A stretch of 25,017 bases of DNA from an uncultured Bacilli bacterium (GCA_905236935.1 CAJOQL010000098.1:1-25017), one strand, 5' to 3'; shown: positions 7,331-14,443, counted from the first letter of the stretch. Notes: a model not told the origin generated them from the sequence alone. Numbers and translations: made by a program.

Positions 7331-7350
7331 AAAATTGGTAAAAATTGGTA
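7331..7350. repeat. Perfect 10-bp tandem repeat in the leader
   Basis: AAAATTGGTA occurs twice in direct succession with a period of one helical turn, between the leader terminator and the 41-aa ORF. It could be an operator or RNA-binding site, or simply AT-rich slippage. Confidence 0.5.
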
Positions 7351-7373
7351 AATCTAAAATAATGATACCTATA

Positions 7374-7439
7374 CTAGCACAATAATAAAAAAATGCAATT
7401 CTTTCTAGAACGAATTGCATATGTACCTTTAAGTACCAT
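7374..7439 (-). CDS. Putative 21-aa leader peptide overlapping a terminator
   Basis: ATG 7439 follows GGGGAGG with 3-nt spacing, and the frame runs 21 codons (MVLKGTYAIRSRKN, then CIFLLLC) to a TAG at 7374. The whole hairpin of the terminator at 7386-7420 lies inside this frame, so a ribosome translating the peptide would prevent hairpin formation. The peptide has no recognisable function. The promoter at 7473-7500 would place this as the first ORF of the transcript. Confidence 0.45.
   Translation of the reverse strand: MVLKGTYAIRSRKNCIFLLLC
7386..7420 (-). terminator. Intrinsic terminator in the leader of the conjugation operon
   Basis: On the minus strand ATGCAATTC (7420-7412) and GAATTGCAT (7401-7393) form a perfect 9-bp stem with a 10-nt loop, followed by a run of T residues down to about 7386. 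It stands between the promoter at 7473-7500 and the 41-aa and ArpU-like genes, so it should limit operon transcription unless overridden. Confidence 0.75.
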
Positions 7440-7472
7440 TTACCTCCCCATAGCATTACTGCTATTATATCA

Positions 7473-7500
7473 ATTATATCAGACCAAAAAATAATTGCAA
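7473..7500 (-). promoter_or_regulatory. Predicted promoter of the leader/ArpU/methyltransferase operon
   Basis: On the minus strand TTGCAA (7500-7495), a 16-nt spacer, and an extended -10 TGATATAAT with TATAAT at 7478-7473. A second TATAAT overlaps just downstream. A 6-bp dyad (ATAGCA-GTAA-TGCTAT) lies between the -10 and the Shine-Dalgarno site of the mini-ORF and could be an operator. Confidence 0.6.
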
Positions 7501-7616
7501 GGGAAAAATTCAGACTAATTGAAAGGCTATTTTAAAGACTCTAAATAGTTCATAAAACGGTAAAAAAATTGTCAATTAAATGGTCACAAAAAAATAAAGA
7601 AAATTTATCAATCCCT

Positions 7617-7853
7617 TTATTTTCCGTATTTTAAAATATCAGATATATCACATTCTAATACATAACAAAACTTTGCTAAAATATCTCCGTTATAAATAAA
7701 AACATTATTTTTATAATAATTTTTTACTGCATCATATGTTACACCAGTTAAATGTGACATTTCACTAATTGATATTCCACATTCATCCATTTTTTCTTTA
7801 ATACATAAATATGTTTTACCAAAGTTAGTTTCATATTTAATATTTTGTTTCAT
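7617..7853 (-). CDS. Small HTH regulator (HTH_26/Cro-like, 78 aa)
   Basis: The start at ATG 7853 is chosen for GGAGG 8 nt upstream; the open frame continues 32 codons further but without a supporting site and through the promoter. The protein is almost entirely one helix-turn-helix domain: a first helix (LCIKEKMDECG), the HTH pair at about 26-47 (ISISEMSHLTGVTYDAVKNY), and the ending LECDISDILKYG typical of Cro/CI-like HTH_26 proteins. It likely binds DNA as a dimer. A promoter with an adjacent direct repeat lies upstream, suggesting autoregulation or control by a neighbouring XRE protein. It is separated from the conjugation operon by about 175 bp with its own promoter. Confidence 0.8.
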   Translation of the reverse strand: MKQNIKYETNFGKTYLCIKEKMDECGISISEMSHLTGVTYDAVKNYYKNNVFIYNGDILAKFCYVLECDISDILKYGK

Positions 7854-7872
7854 ATATACTGCCTCCACTTCA

Positions 7873-7896
7873 AAGCAATACAATATATTATTGCTT
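7873..7896. repeat. 8-bp inverted repeat in the leader of the small HTH gene
   Basis: AAGCAATA (7873-7880) and TATTGCTT (7889-7896) form a perfect dyad with an 8-nt centre, between the predicted transcription start and the Shine-Dalgarno site of the HTH gene. This is a typical repressor-operator position; an RNA hairpin is the alternative. Confidence 0.5.
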
Positions 7897-7910
7897 GCTA
7901 TCCTCAATGG

Positions 7911-7939
7911 ATTATAGCACCATATACTTTTGATGTTGA
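7911..7939 (-). promoter_or_regulatory. Predicted promoter of the small HTH gene
   Basis: On the minus strand TCAACA (7939-7934), a 17-nt spacer, and TATAAT (7916-7911) preceded by TGC, giving an extended -10. It lies about 58 nt before the chosen start. Confidence 0.6.
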
Positions 7940-7947
7940 GTGAAACC

Positions 7948-7966
7948 AATTCACATATAATTCACA
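7948..7966. repeat. Direct repeat AATTCACA with 11-bp period (possible operator)
   Basis: AATTCACA occurs at 7948-7955 and 7959-7966, separated by TAT. The 11-bp period puts both copies on the same DNA face, and they sit just upstream of the -35 element of the HTH gene promoter. Confidence 0.5.
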
Positions 7967-7980
7967 CCTGAATTAAAAGG

Positions 7981-8352
7981 TTAACAATTACTTTTTATAA
8001 TAAAAATTATTATTACAAATAGCATAATAAAAACAATAATAGAAAATATTATAGCAATTATATTATCTAATCTATTACCTCTATATATATTTAAAATTAA
8101 CAATGATGCATGGTTTTGTTCTTCTAAACTCATACCTCGATGACCATTTATTAATTCGTGCATATCAACATTAAATATTTTACTTATTCTTAAAAATAAA
8201 TCATAATCAAAACTAAAGATGCCTTTTTCTAATAACTTGTATTTAAACTGTGAAATGTTAAGCCTAGATGCCATATCTTCAAATGTAAATTTATTTTCTA
8301 TTCTTAATTGATGAATAAATATTCCAACTAATTCTTTATTTTCATTGCTCAA
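7981..8352 (-). CDS. Membrane-anchored XRE-like regulator
   Basis: A 123-aa protein. The start is TTG 8352, with GGAGG 8 nt upstream; the nearby ATG is out of frame and closes at once. The N-terminal XRE-like domain (about 8-68) contains the HTH FTFEDMASRLNISQFKYKLL and a Cro-like end (FNVDMHELING). After a short linker (GMSLEEQNHASLLILNIYRG) comes one strongly hydrophobic segment (about 96-120), so the DNA-binding domain should sit on the cytoplasmic face of the membrane. Such regulators can sense envelope or partner signals, or hold DNA at the membrane. It is divergent from the tandem double-XRE genes and next to the small HTH gene, as part of the element's control region. Confidence 0.75.
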   Translation of the reverse strand: MSNENKELVGIFIHQLRIENKFTFEDMASRLNISQFKYKLLEKGIFSFDYDLFLRISKIFNVDMHELINGHRGMSLEEQNHASLLILNIYRGNRLDNIIAIIFSIIVFIMLFVIIIFIIKSNC

Positions 8353-8400
8353 AAGAATCGCCTCCTCGTATTAAAGATTTTATCATAAATAGGTAATAAC

Positions 8401-8428
8401 CCGACATTTTTTAAATAATTTCTATTAA
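8401..8428 (+). promoter_or_regulatory. Weak promoter candidate for the first double-XRE gene
   Basis: CCGACA (8401-8406) and TATTAA (8423-8428) are 16 nt apart, each matching four of six consensus bases. The position, about 32 nt before the ATG in a 108-bp divergent intergenic region, is suitable. Confidence 0.3.
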
Positions 8429-8460
8429 AATGGGAAAATTAACATCATGAAGGTGTTTTT

Positions 8461-8895
8461 ATGATGTACGATAGAATTAAAGATATTAGAACATACTATG
8501 ATGATACCCAAATAGAATTAGCTAAGCACTTAAAAGTTAGCAGATCTACCTATGCAGGATGGGAAAATGGTATTGACTCTATACCATTAGTTAAACTAAA
8601 TGATTTTTGCAATTACTATGATATAAGCCTAGACTACATTTGTGGATTATCAAATATTAAAAAATATAAAAATACCAATTGTGAAATAAATAAAAAATTA
8701 CTTGGTGACAATCTCAAAAAAATTAGAATTGAGCATAATGACAGCCAACAAAAAGTTGCTGAAATTATAAAAGTTGACCAATCTAATTATTCAAAATATG
8801 AACTTGGTAAAGTATTAATACATACATATCCTTTAATTGAATTTGCAAAATACTATAATGTATCGATAGATTGGTTATGTGGTAAGACCAAGTAA
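8461..8895 (+). CDS. Regulator with two XRE helix-turn-helix domains in one chain
   Basis: A 144-aa protein made of two Cro/CI-type domains. Domain 1 (about 4-64) has the HTH TQIELAKHLKVSRSTYAGWE and ends SLDYICGLSN. Domain 2 (about 80-144) has the HTH SQQKVAEIIKVDQSNYSKYE and ends SIDWLCGKTK. The matching ends show an internal duplication, giving a covalent pseudo-dimer that could bind an asymmetric or two-part operator. AAGGTG lies 5 nt before the ATG. It is followed by a terminator and then by a paralogue with the same layout at 9039-9479. It diverges from the membrane-anchored XRE gene, so it is a good candidate for the element's master repressor. Confidence 0.85.
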   Translation: MMYDRIKDIRTYYDDTQIELAKHLKVSRSTYAGWENGIDSIPLVKLNDFCNYYDISLDYICGLSNIKKYKNTNCEINKKLLGDNLKKIRIEHNDSQQKVAEIIKVDQSNYSKYELGKVLIHTYPLIEFAKYYNVSIDWLCGKTK

Positions 8896-8904
8896 ATAAT
8901 TTAT

Positions 8905-8930
8905 GACTGAAATATCAGTCTTTTATTTTA
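8905..8930 (+). terminator. Intrinsic terminator after the first double-XRE gene
   Basis: GACTGA-AATA-TCAGTC is a perfect 6-bp stem with a 4-nt loop, followed by TTTTATTTT. The two paralogous regulators are therefore probably separate transcripts. Confidence 0.8.
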
Positions 8931-9038
8931 GCCTAACTAAAACTTCACATAATTATAATAACATATTTGTGCGTATTATTAGCCCTTAAATATTAAATTT
9001 ATTATTTTAATGTAAAAATTAATATTGGTGAGATGCTA

Positions 9039-9479
9039 ATGAAAAATAATAAATTATTTGAATTAAGAGAATATAATAACTTAACACAAAAGGATGTAGC
9101 AGAAATATTGGGTTTACAAAGAAGAACATATACATCTTGGGAAAATGGTACTATTACGATTCCATTAAAACATCTTAATTCATTAAGTAATTATTATAAT
9201 GTTAGCATGGATTATTTACTTGGACTTAGTAAAGATAAAGAATTAAATACAACTAAAAAAATTAAGAATTTAGATAAAAAAGAAATTGGTCAAAGACTTA
9301 ATAAAATTAGAAAAGAAAACAATCTTACATTAAGAGATTTAGCTGAAGAATTAAATACAACTTATTCTACTATTAGTGCTTATGAATTAGGAAAAACATT
9401 AATATTAACTGCTTTTGCGTATCAAATATGCAAAAAATATAATATATCTTTAGATTGGTTATGTGGAAAGGCAAACTAA
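9039..9479 (+). CDS. Second double-XRE regulator, paralogue of 8461-8895
   Basis: A 146-aa protein; the start at 9039 is preferred over ATG 9033 because GGTGAG lies 6 nt before it. Domain 1 (about 3-62) has the HTH TQKDVAEILGLQRRTYTSWE and ends SMDYLLGLSK; domain 2 (about 81-146) has the HTH TLRDLAEELNTTYSTISAYE and ends SLDWLCGKAN. The same two-domain layout, spacing and closing motif as in the upstream gene show that they arose by tandem duplication of an already fused gene. The recognition helices differ (LGLQRRTYTSW against LKVSRSTYAGW), so their operators may differ, as in a two-repressor switch. Confidence 0.85.
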   Translation: MKNNKLFELREYNNLTQKDVAEILGLQRRTYTSWENGTITIPLKHLNSLSNYYNVSMDYLLGLSKDKELNTTKKIKNLDKKEIGQRLNKIRKENNLTLRDLAEELNTTYSTISAYELGKTLILTAFAYQICKKYNISLDWLCGKAN

Positions 9480-9539
9480 AAATATAGATATTAAGTTTTT
9501 ATTATATATATCTTGATTTAATATCAAAATCAAAAAAAT

Positions 9540-9560
9540 ATTGCATATATGCAATTTTTT
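9540..9560. terminator. Bidirectional intrinsic terminator between convergent genes
   Basis: ATTGCA-TATA-TGCAAT is a perfect 6-bp stem (9540-9555) with a T-run on the plus side (9556-9560) and an A-run on the left (9532-9538) that becomes a T-run on the minus strand. It separates the second double-XRE gene (+) from the 81-aa gene (-). Confidence 0.75.
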
Positions 9561-9804
9561 ACTTTATAGTGTTCCTTTTTATTTTTTTAAATGTTACTCT
9601 TTGTATAAATTTAGAATCATAAAAATCATAGTCATCATTAACATCATACTCTGATAGATGCCTAACAAGTATTGAAATTAACTTATCAGTTTCTTCCATA
9701 ACATCAGCAGGTAACAAACAATCATAAGTAGAACTTAATGCCTGTATGGTTTCAAACATAACTAGAATTCCTAAATTAATTTCATAATCTTTAACTTTTT
9801 TCAT
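9559..9804 (-). CDS. Small acidic protein of unknown function (81 aa)
   Basis: ATG 9804 has GGTGAT 5 nt upstream. The protein is predicted helical in its first 55 residues (INLGILVMFETIQALSS, then VMEETDKLISILVRHLSEYD), has an acidic Asp/Tyr cluster (DVNDDYDFYD) and a basic tail (KKIKRNTIK). No membrane segment or known motif is visible. It is transcribed alone, convergent to the double-XRE genes and divergent from the zinc-ribbon nuclease gene, with a dyad in its promoter. Antirepressor or element-cargo roles are possible but not supported by any motif. Confidence 0.65.
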   Translation of the reverse strand: MKKVKDYEINLGILVMFETIQALSSTYDCLLPADVMEETDKLISILVRHLSEYDVNDDYDFYDSKFIQRVTFKKIKRNTIK

Positions 9805-9821
9805 ATCTTATCACCGTGTCA

Positions 9822-9850
9822 ATGTTAACTCTGGTTAAACTGCAGTTCAA
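9822..9850 (-). promoter_or_regulatory. Promoter with dyad upstream of the 81-aa gene
   Basis: On the minus strand TTGAAC (9850-9845), a 17-nt spacer, and TAACAT (9827-9822). The palindrome AACTGCAGTT (9838-9847) overlaps the -35 end and the spacer, a position where a bound repressor would block RNA polymerase. Confidence 0.45.
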
Positions 9851-10059
9851 GTTAAAATTTAATTATAAATATATTATCTATACAAACTCTCAATTCTTCA
9901 CCAGCTGTGGTAAGTTCAACTTCATTTCTATTTAACCCTAATATAACTATTATCATTTTAAGGAATTGCAACACTCTAAAACGATAATTATTGATATGAT
10001 TTTAAGTACCTTTTTAGTGCATTTAATGGAAAAATATAAGAAAATTTCCTTTGTTATGC

Positions 10060-10065
10060 TATAAT
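10060..10065 (+). promoter_or_regulatory. Extended -10 element for the zinc-ribbon nuclease gene
   Basis: TATAAT preceded by TGC gives an extended -10; no clear -35 is visible. GGAAGTGA lies between it and ATG 10090. The rest of the 9851-10059 gap shows no gene. Confidence 0.5.
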
Positions 10066-10089
10066 TGAATTGGAAGTGATTCTTTAAAT

Positions 10090-12213
10090 ATGGTCGGACA
10101 TAAAAAATATAATAAAGCTTTTGTATCAGAAAATTCTACACTAATGGAAGAATGGAATTATAATAAGAATACAACTTTAAACCCAAACAAGTTACATATA
10201 GGAACACCTACTAAAGCATGGTGGAAATGTAAGAAATGTGGATATGAATGGGAAACACAAATAAATTTGCGACAATGGTGTGGTTGTCCTAAGTGTTCTA
10301 AAAAAGGGGCAGTTGAAAAATTAAGAAAAACTATCTTACAAAATAAAAAGAGTTTAGCTGAAGAATTTCCTAAGTTAAAAGAAGAATGGAATTATGAAAA
10401 GAATGAAGGCTTGTTACCTGAAAATATAACTTCTGGTTCAGATTTAAAAGTTTGGTGGATTTGCATGGTTGGTCATGAGTGGCAAGCTACAATTAATTCT
10501 CGTACCAGAGGGTCTAATTGCCCAATTTGTCATGGAGAATCTTCTACATCATTTGCAGAACAAGCAATTTTGTTTTATATAACTAAATATTTTGAAAATG
10601 TTCTTAGTAGATTTAAACTTGATGGTTTATATGAATTAGATATTTATATTCCACAAATAAATGTTGCACTTGAATACGATGGTATGTATTATCACACATC
10701 TAAAAAAGCTAAAATGAAAGAAGAAGAAAAGAACAAATATTGTAGGTCAAAGGGCATAAGGCTTATAAGGATTAAGGAAACAAATAAAGGTCTAACAGAT
10801 AAAGAAAATATTATTTACTGCAAATATGATAATGATTATAATTATTTGAAACTGGTTGTTGAAAAAATATTTGCATTAATAAATATTAATCATAATAGTG
10901 AGTTAAATGTAGATATTTCAAAAGATAAATATTATATTAGAGAGCAATATATCCTATCTATGAAAAAAAGTAGTTTGGCTACATTATACCCAGAATTACT
11001 TGAAGAATGGAATTATGAAAAAAATGGAAATATTAAACCAGAATTTGTATCTTATGGTAGTGGGCAAAAATATTGGTGGAAATGTAAAAAATGTGGGTAT
11101 GAATGGGAACAAAAAATTGTAAATAGGACACAAGGATATGGGTGTCCAGCATGTACTAATAAAGTTTTAGTTAAGGGATTTAATGATTTAGCAACAAAGA
11201 ATAGCGAGCTGGCAAAACAATGGGATTATAAAAAAAATGGAAACATAACACCATCTGACGTTTTTTCGGTATCGTCAAAAAAAGTATGGTGGAAGTGTGA
11301 AAAAGGGCATAGTTATATGACTTCAATATCATTAAAAACTAGAAATATAAAAGGATGTCCAATATGTAATGGCAAGCAAATTTTAGTTGGTTATAATGAT
11401 TTGCAATCTACAAATCCAAACCTAATCAAACAATGGGATTATGAAAAAAATATTTTAAAACCAACAGATATTACAGTTGGAAGTAACAAAGCAATTTGGT
11501 GGAAGTGTGAAAAAGGGCATTCTTGGAAATCACCTATTTGGAATAGAGTTAATGGAAGTGGCTGTCCTTATTGCATAAATCAAAAGGTTAAAATTGGATA
11601 TAATGATGTATTAACTACAAATCCAGAATTAAAAACTTACTGGAATTATGATAAAAATAGTAGTTGTGCATATTCATCTCATTCAGGAAAAAAGGTTTGG
11701 TGGAAATGTCCGAATTGTCATTATGAATGGCAGGAAAAAGTTATTAATATTACAAACGGAGATAGATGCCCAGTATGTTCAAATCATATAATAATTAAAG
11801 GGGTTAATGATTTGTTTACAACAAATCCAGAATTAAAAAAATATTGGGATTTTGACAAAAACACAAGCATTAATCCATACGAACAATCATATGGCTCAAA
11901 GAAGGTTGTGTGGTGGAAATGTGAAAAGGGTCATTCTTGGAAAACTTCAATTTTAATAAAAGCCAAAGGCTCTAAGTGCTTAATTTGTTCAAATCGAGTT
12001 GCATTAGTTGGATACAATGATTTATTTACAATCAAACCATACTTTTCAAAAATTTGGGATTATTCTTCAAATGAGTTAGATCCTAAAAAAATTACTTTCG
12101 GTTCAGCTAAAATTGCTAATTTTAAATGTCCTATTTGTAATTATAAATGGGCAGCGAAAATTTGTAATCAAAAAGCATTGTGTCCAAAATGTAAGAATAA
12201 GATACTTTTTTAG
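10090..12213 (+). CDS. Zinc-ribbon repeat protein with an embedded PD-(D/E)XK/Vsr-like nuclease domain
   Basis: A 707-aa protein with eight copies of the probable zinc-ribbon domain once named DUF4379: an EEWNY/KQWDY helix, then WWKCxxC or WWKCxxGH, then CPxC. Two copies (about 18-70 and 93-148) precede and six (about 300-703, spaced near 67 residues) follow an inserted domain at about 154-235. Four copies use CxxxH for the first metal pair and four use CxxC. The inserted domain has E157 in SFAEQ, D184 in ELDIYIP, E195 and D197 in ALEYDG, H202 and E230 in LIRIKE, a pattern of Vsr-like/EDxHD or PD-(D/E)XK endonucleases. It probably binds DNA through many zinc ribbons and cuts or nicks it. Homing, defence and repair roles are all open. 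Confidence 0.85.
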   Translation: MVGHKKYNKAFVSENSTLMEEWNYNKNTTLNPNKLHIGTPTKAWWKCKKCGYEWETQINLRQWCGCPKCSKKGAVEKLRKTILQNKKSLAEEFPKLKEEWNYEKNEGLLPENITSGSDLKVWWICMVGHEWQATINSRTRGSNCPICHGESSTSFAEQAILFYITKYFENVLSRFKLDGLYELDIYIPQINVALEYDGMYYHTSKKAKMKEEEKNKYCRSKGIRLIRIKETNKGLTDKENIIYCKYDNDYNYLKLVVEKIFALININHNSELNVDISKDKYYIREQYILSMKKSSLATLYPELLEEWNYEKNGNIKPEFVSYGSGQKYWWKCKKCGYEWEQKIVNRTQGYGCPACTNKVLVKGFNDLATKNSELAKQWDYKKNGNITPSDVFSVSSKKVWWKCEKGHSYMTSISLKTRNIKGCPICNGKQILVGYNDLQSTNPNLIKQWDYEKNILKPTDITVGSNKAIWWKCEKGHSWKSPIWNRVNGSGCPYCINQKVKIGYNDVLTTNPELKTYWNYDKNSSCAYSSHSGKKVWWKCPNCHYEWQEKVINITNGDRCPVCSNHIIIKGVNDLFTTNPELKKYWDFDKNTSINPYEQSYGSKKVVWWKCEKGHSWKTSILIKAKGSKCLICSNRVALVGYNDLFTIKPYFSKIWDYSSNELDPKKITFGSAKIANFKCPICNYKWAAKICNQKALCPKCKNKILF

Positions 12214-12250
12214 ATACTTTTATGTAGGAATTCTTACAAAAATAAAATAA

Positions 12251-12272
12251 TCGCAATATTCAGATATTGTGA
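12251..12272. repeat. 9-bp inverted repeat downstream of the nuclease gene
   Basis: TCGCAATAT (12251-12259) and ATATTGTGA (12264-12272) pair over nine positions (one G-T) around a 4-nt loop. No T-run follows, so it is less likely a terminator than a site upstream of the 12361 gene or an mRNA-end hairpin. Confidence 0.35.
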
Positions 12273-12360
12273 TAGAGATTAGGAAGAAAATTACTAGTCT
12301 TTTTCATTGTAAAAATTTATATAGATTGAACATTAATTATTATTATGATAAACTATAAAT

Positions 12361-13428
12361 GTGGATAGAAAAGAGTTGATTAAAGTGAGAAAAAAAGAAA
12401 AAGATTATGCTTATTATCGTGAATTAATAAGATGTGATGCTATAGTAATTTTGTTAGTATCAATTATATTCACAATTTTAGGCTTATTTTTTATTTCTAA
12501 AAAAGGTAGTGAAGATTTTATTCCTATAGTATTAAAATCCATAATATTTGTATTATTTGAAAGCATTATATTGATAAATAAAGAATCACAAACGAAAACA
12601 ATAGGATTATTTGCTCTTATTACAAGTATATTTATGCTACTAACATCTATTATTGACAGGTCTTTATTTGGTATTGTTTATTTAATATTTGGCATAATTT
12701 ACGCATTTCATTCTGTTAAATATTTAATTAAATTAAAAGATGTTAACATAGATGATAGTAAGTTGAGTTCAAATATTAAATATATTACTTTATTACCAAA
12801 TATATTATCTATATTATTTGTTTTTGGATTAATTCAAGACGATATTAAATATAGAATTATTATATTTGGTAGTTTGATAGTAATCAATATTATTAATGCT
12901 TTTATTTGTACAAGATATAATCATAAGTATAAAGGGTCTATTTTAATATATTTTACATTAGTTGTTTCTATAATATCAATCTTGATAAATTCAATTTTTC
13001 TTATTGATGATGTTGGGAATATAATTTATAAAAATGTAAAGAAAAATAGTCAATCTTATGTATCCGATATATGTCAGAATTTGGAAAAATCAATAAATAG
13101 AAATATTGTTACGCTTGAAAATCTTACTACTCTAAATGTTAGAATAAATGAAGATGCTGTCGTTCAGCTTGATGATTCTTTAGATGTTGCTAATGGTTCT
13201 GATATTGTTGCTTTAAAAGAACTGAAAGAAAAAGGATATGTATGCGATGGATATACAATTTTAAGTTGGAAACAGAATTTAGATATTACAGATTATAGAG
13301 ATGTTTCTAATAAATTATCATATCCATACAATATGAGTAATTATTTTAGTAAAATTGAAACATATATTAAGTGTTCTGGGAAGTATTCATATCAAACAAA
13401 AGGGTTTGACAATGCTTTATTAAAATAA
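12361..13428 (+). CDS. Multi-TM protein with C-terminal soluble domain, unknown function
   Basis: Up to 355 aa. The upstream start is GTG 12361, which has no visible Shine-Dalgarno site; GTG 12385 with AAGAG nearby is an alternative that loses eight residues. A charged N-terminus (about 30 residues) is followed by roughly seven hydrophobic segments between 30 and 222, then a soluble C-terminal domain of about 130 residues with three Cys (ICQN, YVCDG, IKCSG) and an aromatic-rich end. The Cys and the topology suggest an extracytoplasmic C-terminal domain that may be disulfide-bonded. No catalytic motif is seen and no family is recognised. A strong terminator follows, so it appears monocistronic. 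Confidence 0.7.
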   Translation: MDRKELIKVRKKEKDYAYYRELIRCDAIVILLVSIIFTILGLFFISKKGSEDFIPIVLKSIIFVLFESIILINKESQTKTIGLFALITSIFMLLTSIIDRSLFGIVYLIFGIIYAFHSVKYLIKLKDVNIDDSKLSSNIKYITLLPNILSILFVFGLIQDDIKYRIIIFGSLIVINIINAFICTRYNHKYKGSILIYFTLVVSIISILINSIFLIDDVGNIIYKNVKKNSQSYVSDICQNLEKSINRNIVTLENLTTLNVRINEDAVVQLDDSLDVANGSDIVALKELKEKGYVCDGYTILSWKQNLDITDYRDVSNKLSYPYNMSNYFSKIETYIKCSGKYSYQTKGFDNALLK

Positions 13429-13434
13429 TAAGAA

Positions 13435-13483
13435 AATATAATTATTTAGTTGTGTATATAACTAATTTAATTATATTTTTTTG
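13435..13483 (+). terminator. Long AT-rich intrinsic terminator
   Basis: AATATAATTA (13435-13444) pairs with TAATTATATT (13468-13477), and inside it TTAGTT (13446-13451) pairs with AACTAA (13460-13465), making a two-part stem with a small asymmetric bulge. A T-run follows. It starts 7 nt after the stop of the 12361-13428 gene. Confidence 0.7.
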
Positions 13484-13576
13484 TTTTATTTAAATGTAAA
13501 ATTTGATATTAAAGGTTGTATAATTATTTTAAATTTGCTATCTTTAATATAAGAAATATAGAGTTATATTTAAGAA

Positions 13577-14443
13577 ATGGAATTGATTTTAATGAATAAT
13601 ATATCAATAGAAAAGCTAAATAATGAAAGAAAAATATTACTTGTATTATTACTTTTTGCAATAATATCAATAGTTGGGACACTTTTAATAATCTTTTACA
13701 TGATTTTTATAAAATTTAATTCTAATGTGTTAAGTTATTCAACAATGTCATTAATTATAAGCATTATATTATTAATTTTATATAATGTATTATATAAAAA
13801 ATATTGTTATAAGTATTTTAATGCTTATTTAAAAATAATATCAAATAATGATAATATAGAAGATATTCAGCAAATATCAAATCCTGAAATAGTAAGCAAA
13901 AAGGCTTTAGAAGAACTAAACCTAAAACCTATAAAAGCAGGGCTTAAAAAGACTAGAACTGTTCAACAAACAAATGGTTTAATTGCTAAATATAATAACA
14001 TTTATTTTAAACAAGCAAAGTTGAAAATTAGATATAGTGAAGTAACTGAACTATTATTTTATGATAAATTATATACAAAAAGTATGGATATATTTAATGG
14101 TATCATTATTGGATTAGATAATCAATTATCAACTAAATCATTGCTAATAACCAACATATCTAATCGTAAAATACAAGGGTTAAATTATTTAGTAGCTAAA
14201 GGTAATAATTATTCTATAACTTCTGATGTAAAAAACTATACCTTAGACGAAAAATTAAATATAAAAATTGAAAAAATAATAAATTTATTAATAGGGAAAA
14301 AGTTTCTTATATATTTAAATAATGATAATATTTATATTGGAATAAATGACTATCATTGGTTTGAACCATCTATTTTAAATAATGTTGATCCTATAGAGCA
14401 AATGAACTTAATTTTGAATATAATTGATATTTTTAAATCATAA
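13577..14443 (+). CDS. Two-TM membrane protein with a DUF3137-like cytoplasmic domain
   Basis: A 288-aa protein; ATG 13592 is an alternative start, and neither has a strong ribosome-binding site. Two hydrophobic segments (about 20-46 and 57-73) with a short loop between them are followed by a cytosolic domain of about 210 residues. In it, YFKQAKLKIRYSEVTELLFY, IFNGIIIGLD, then LNIKIEKIINLL and NIYIGINDYHWFEP follow the order of conserved blocks in DUF3137 proteins. That family has no established biochemical role. The assignment is by resemblance and should be tested with a profile search. The next gene starts 22 bp downstream, so the two are probably an operon. Confidence 0.65.
   Translation: MELILMNNISIEKLNNERKILLVLLLFAIISIVGTLLIIFYMIFIKFNSNVLSYSTMSLIISIILLILYNVLYKKYCYKYFNAYLKIISNNDNIEDIQQISNPEIVSKKALEELNLKPIKAGLKKTRTVQQTNGLIAKYNNIYFKQAKLKIRYSEVTELLFYDKLYTKSMDIFNGIIIGLDNQLSTKSLLITNISNRKIQGLNYLVAKGNNYSITSDVKNYTLDEKLNIKIEKIINLLIGKKFLIYLNNDNIYIGINDYHWFEPSILNNVDPIEQMNLILNIIDIFKS

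Noticed and set aside
7608..7622. A 15-nt segment (TCAATCCCTTTATTT) that recurs in inverted orientation at 15732-15746, considered as element ends or attachment sites.
   Set aside because: In DNA this AT-rich, 15-nt matches are expected by chance in a 25-kb window. One copy overlaps the end of an HTH gene and the other is the arm and loop of a terminator, with no similarity beyond.
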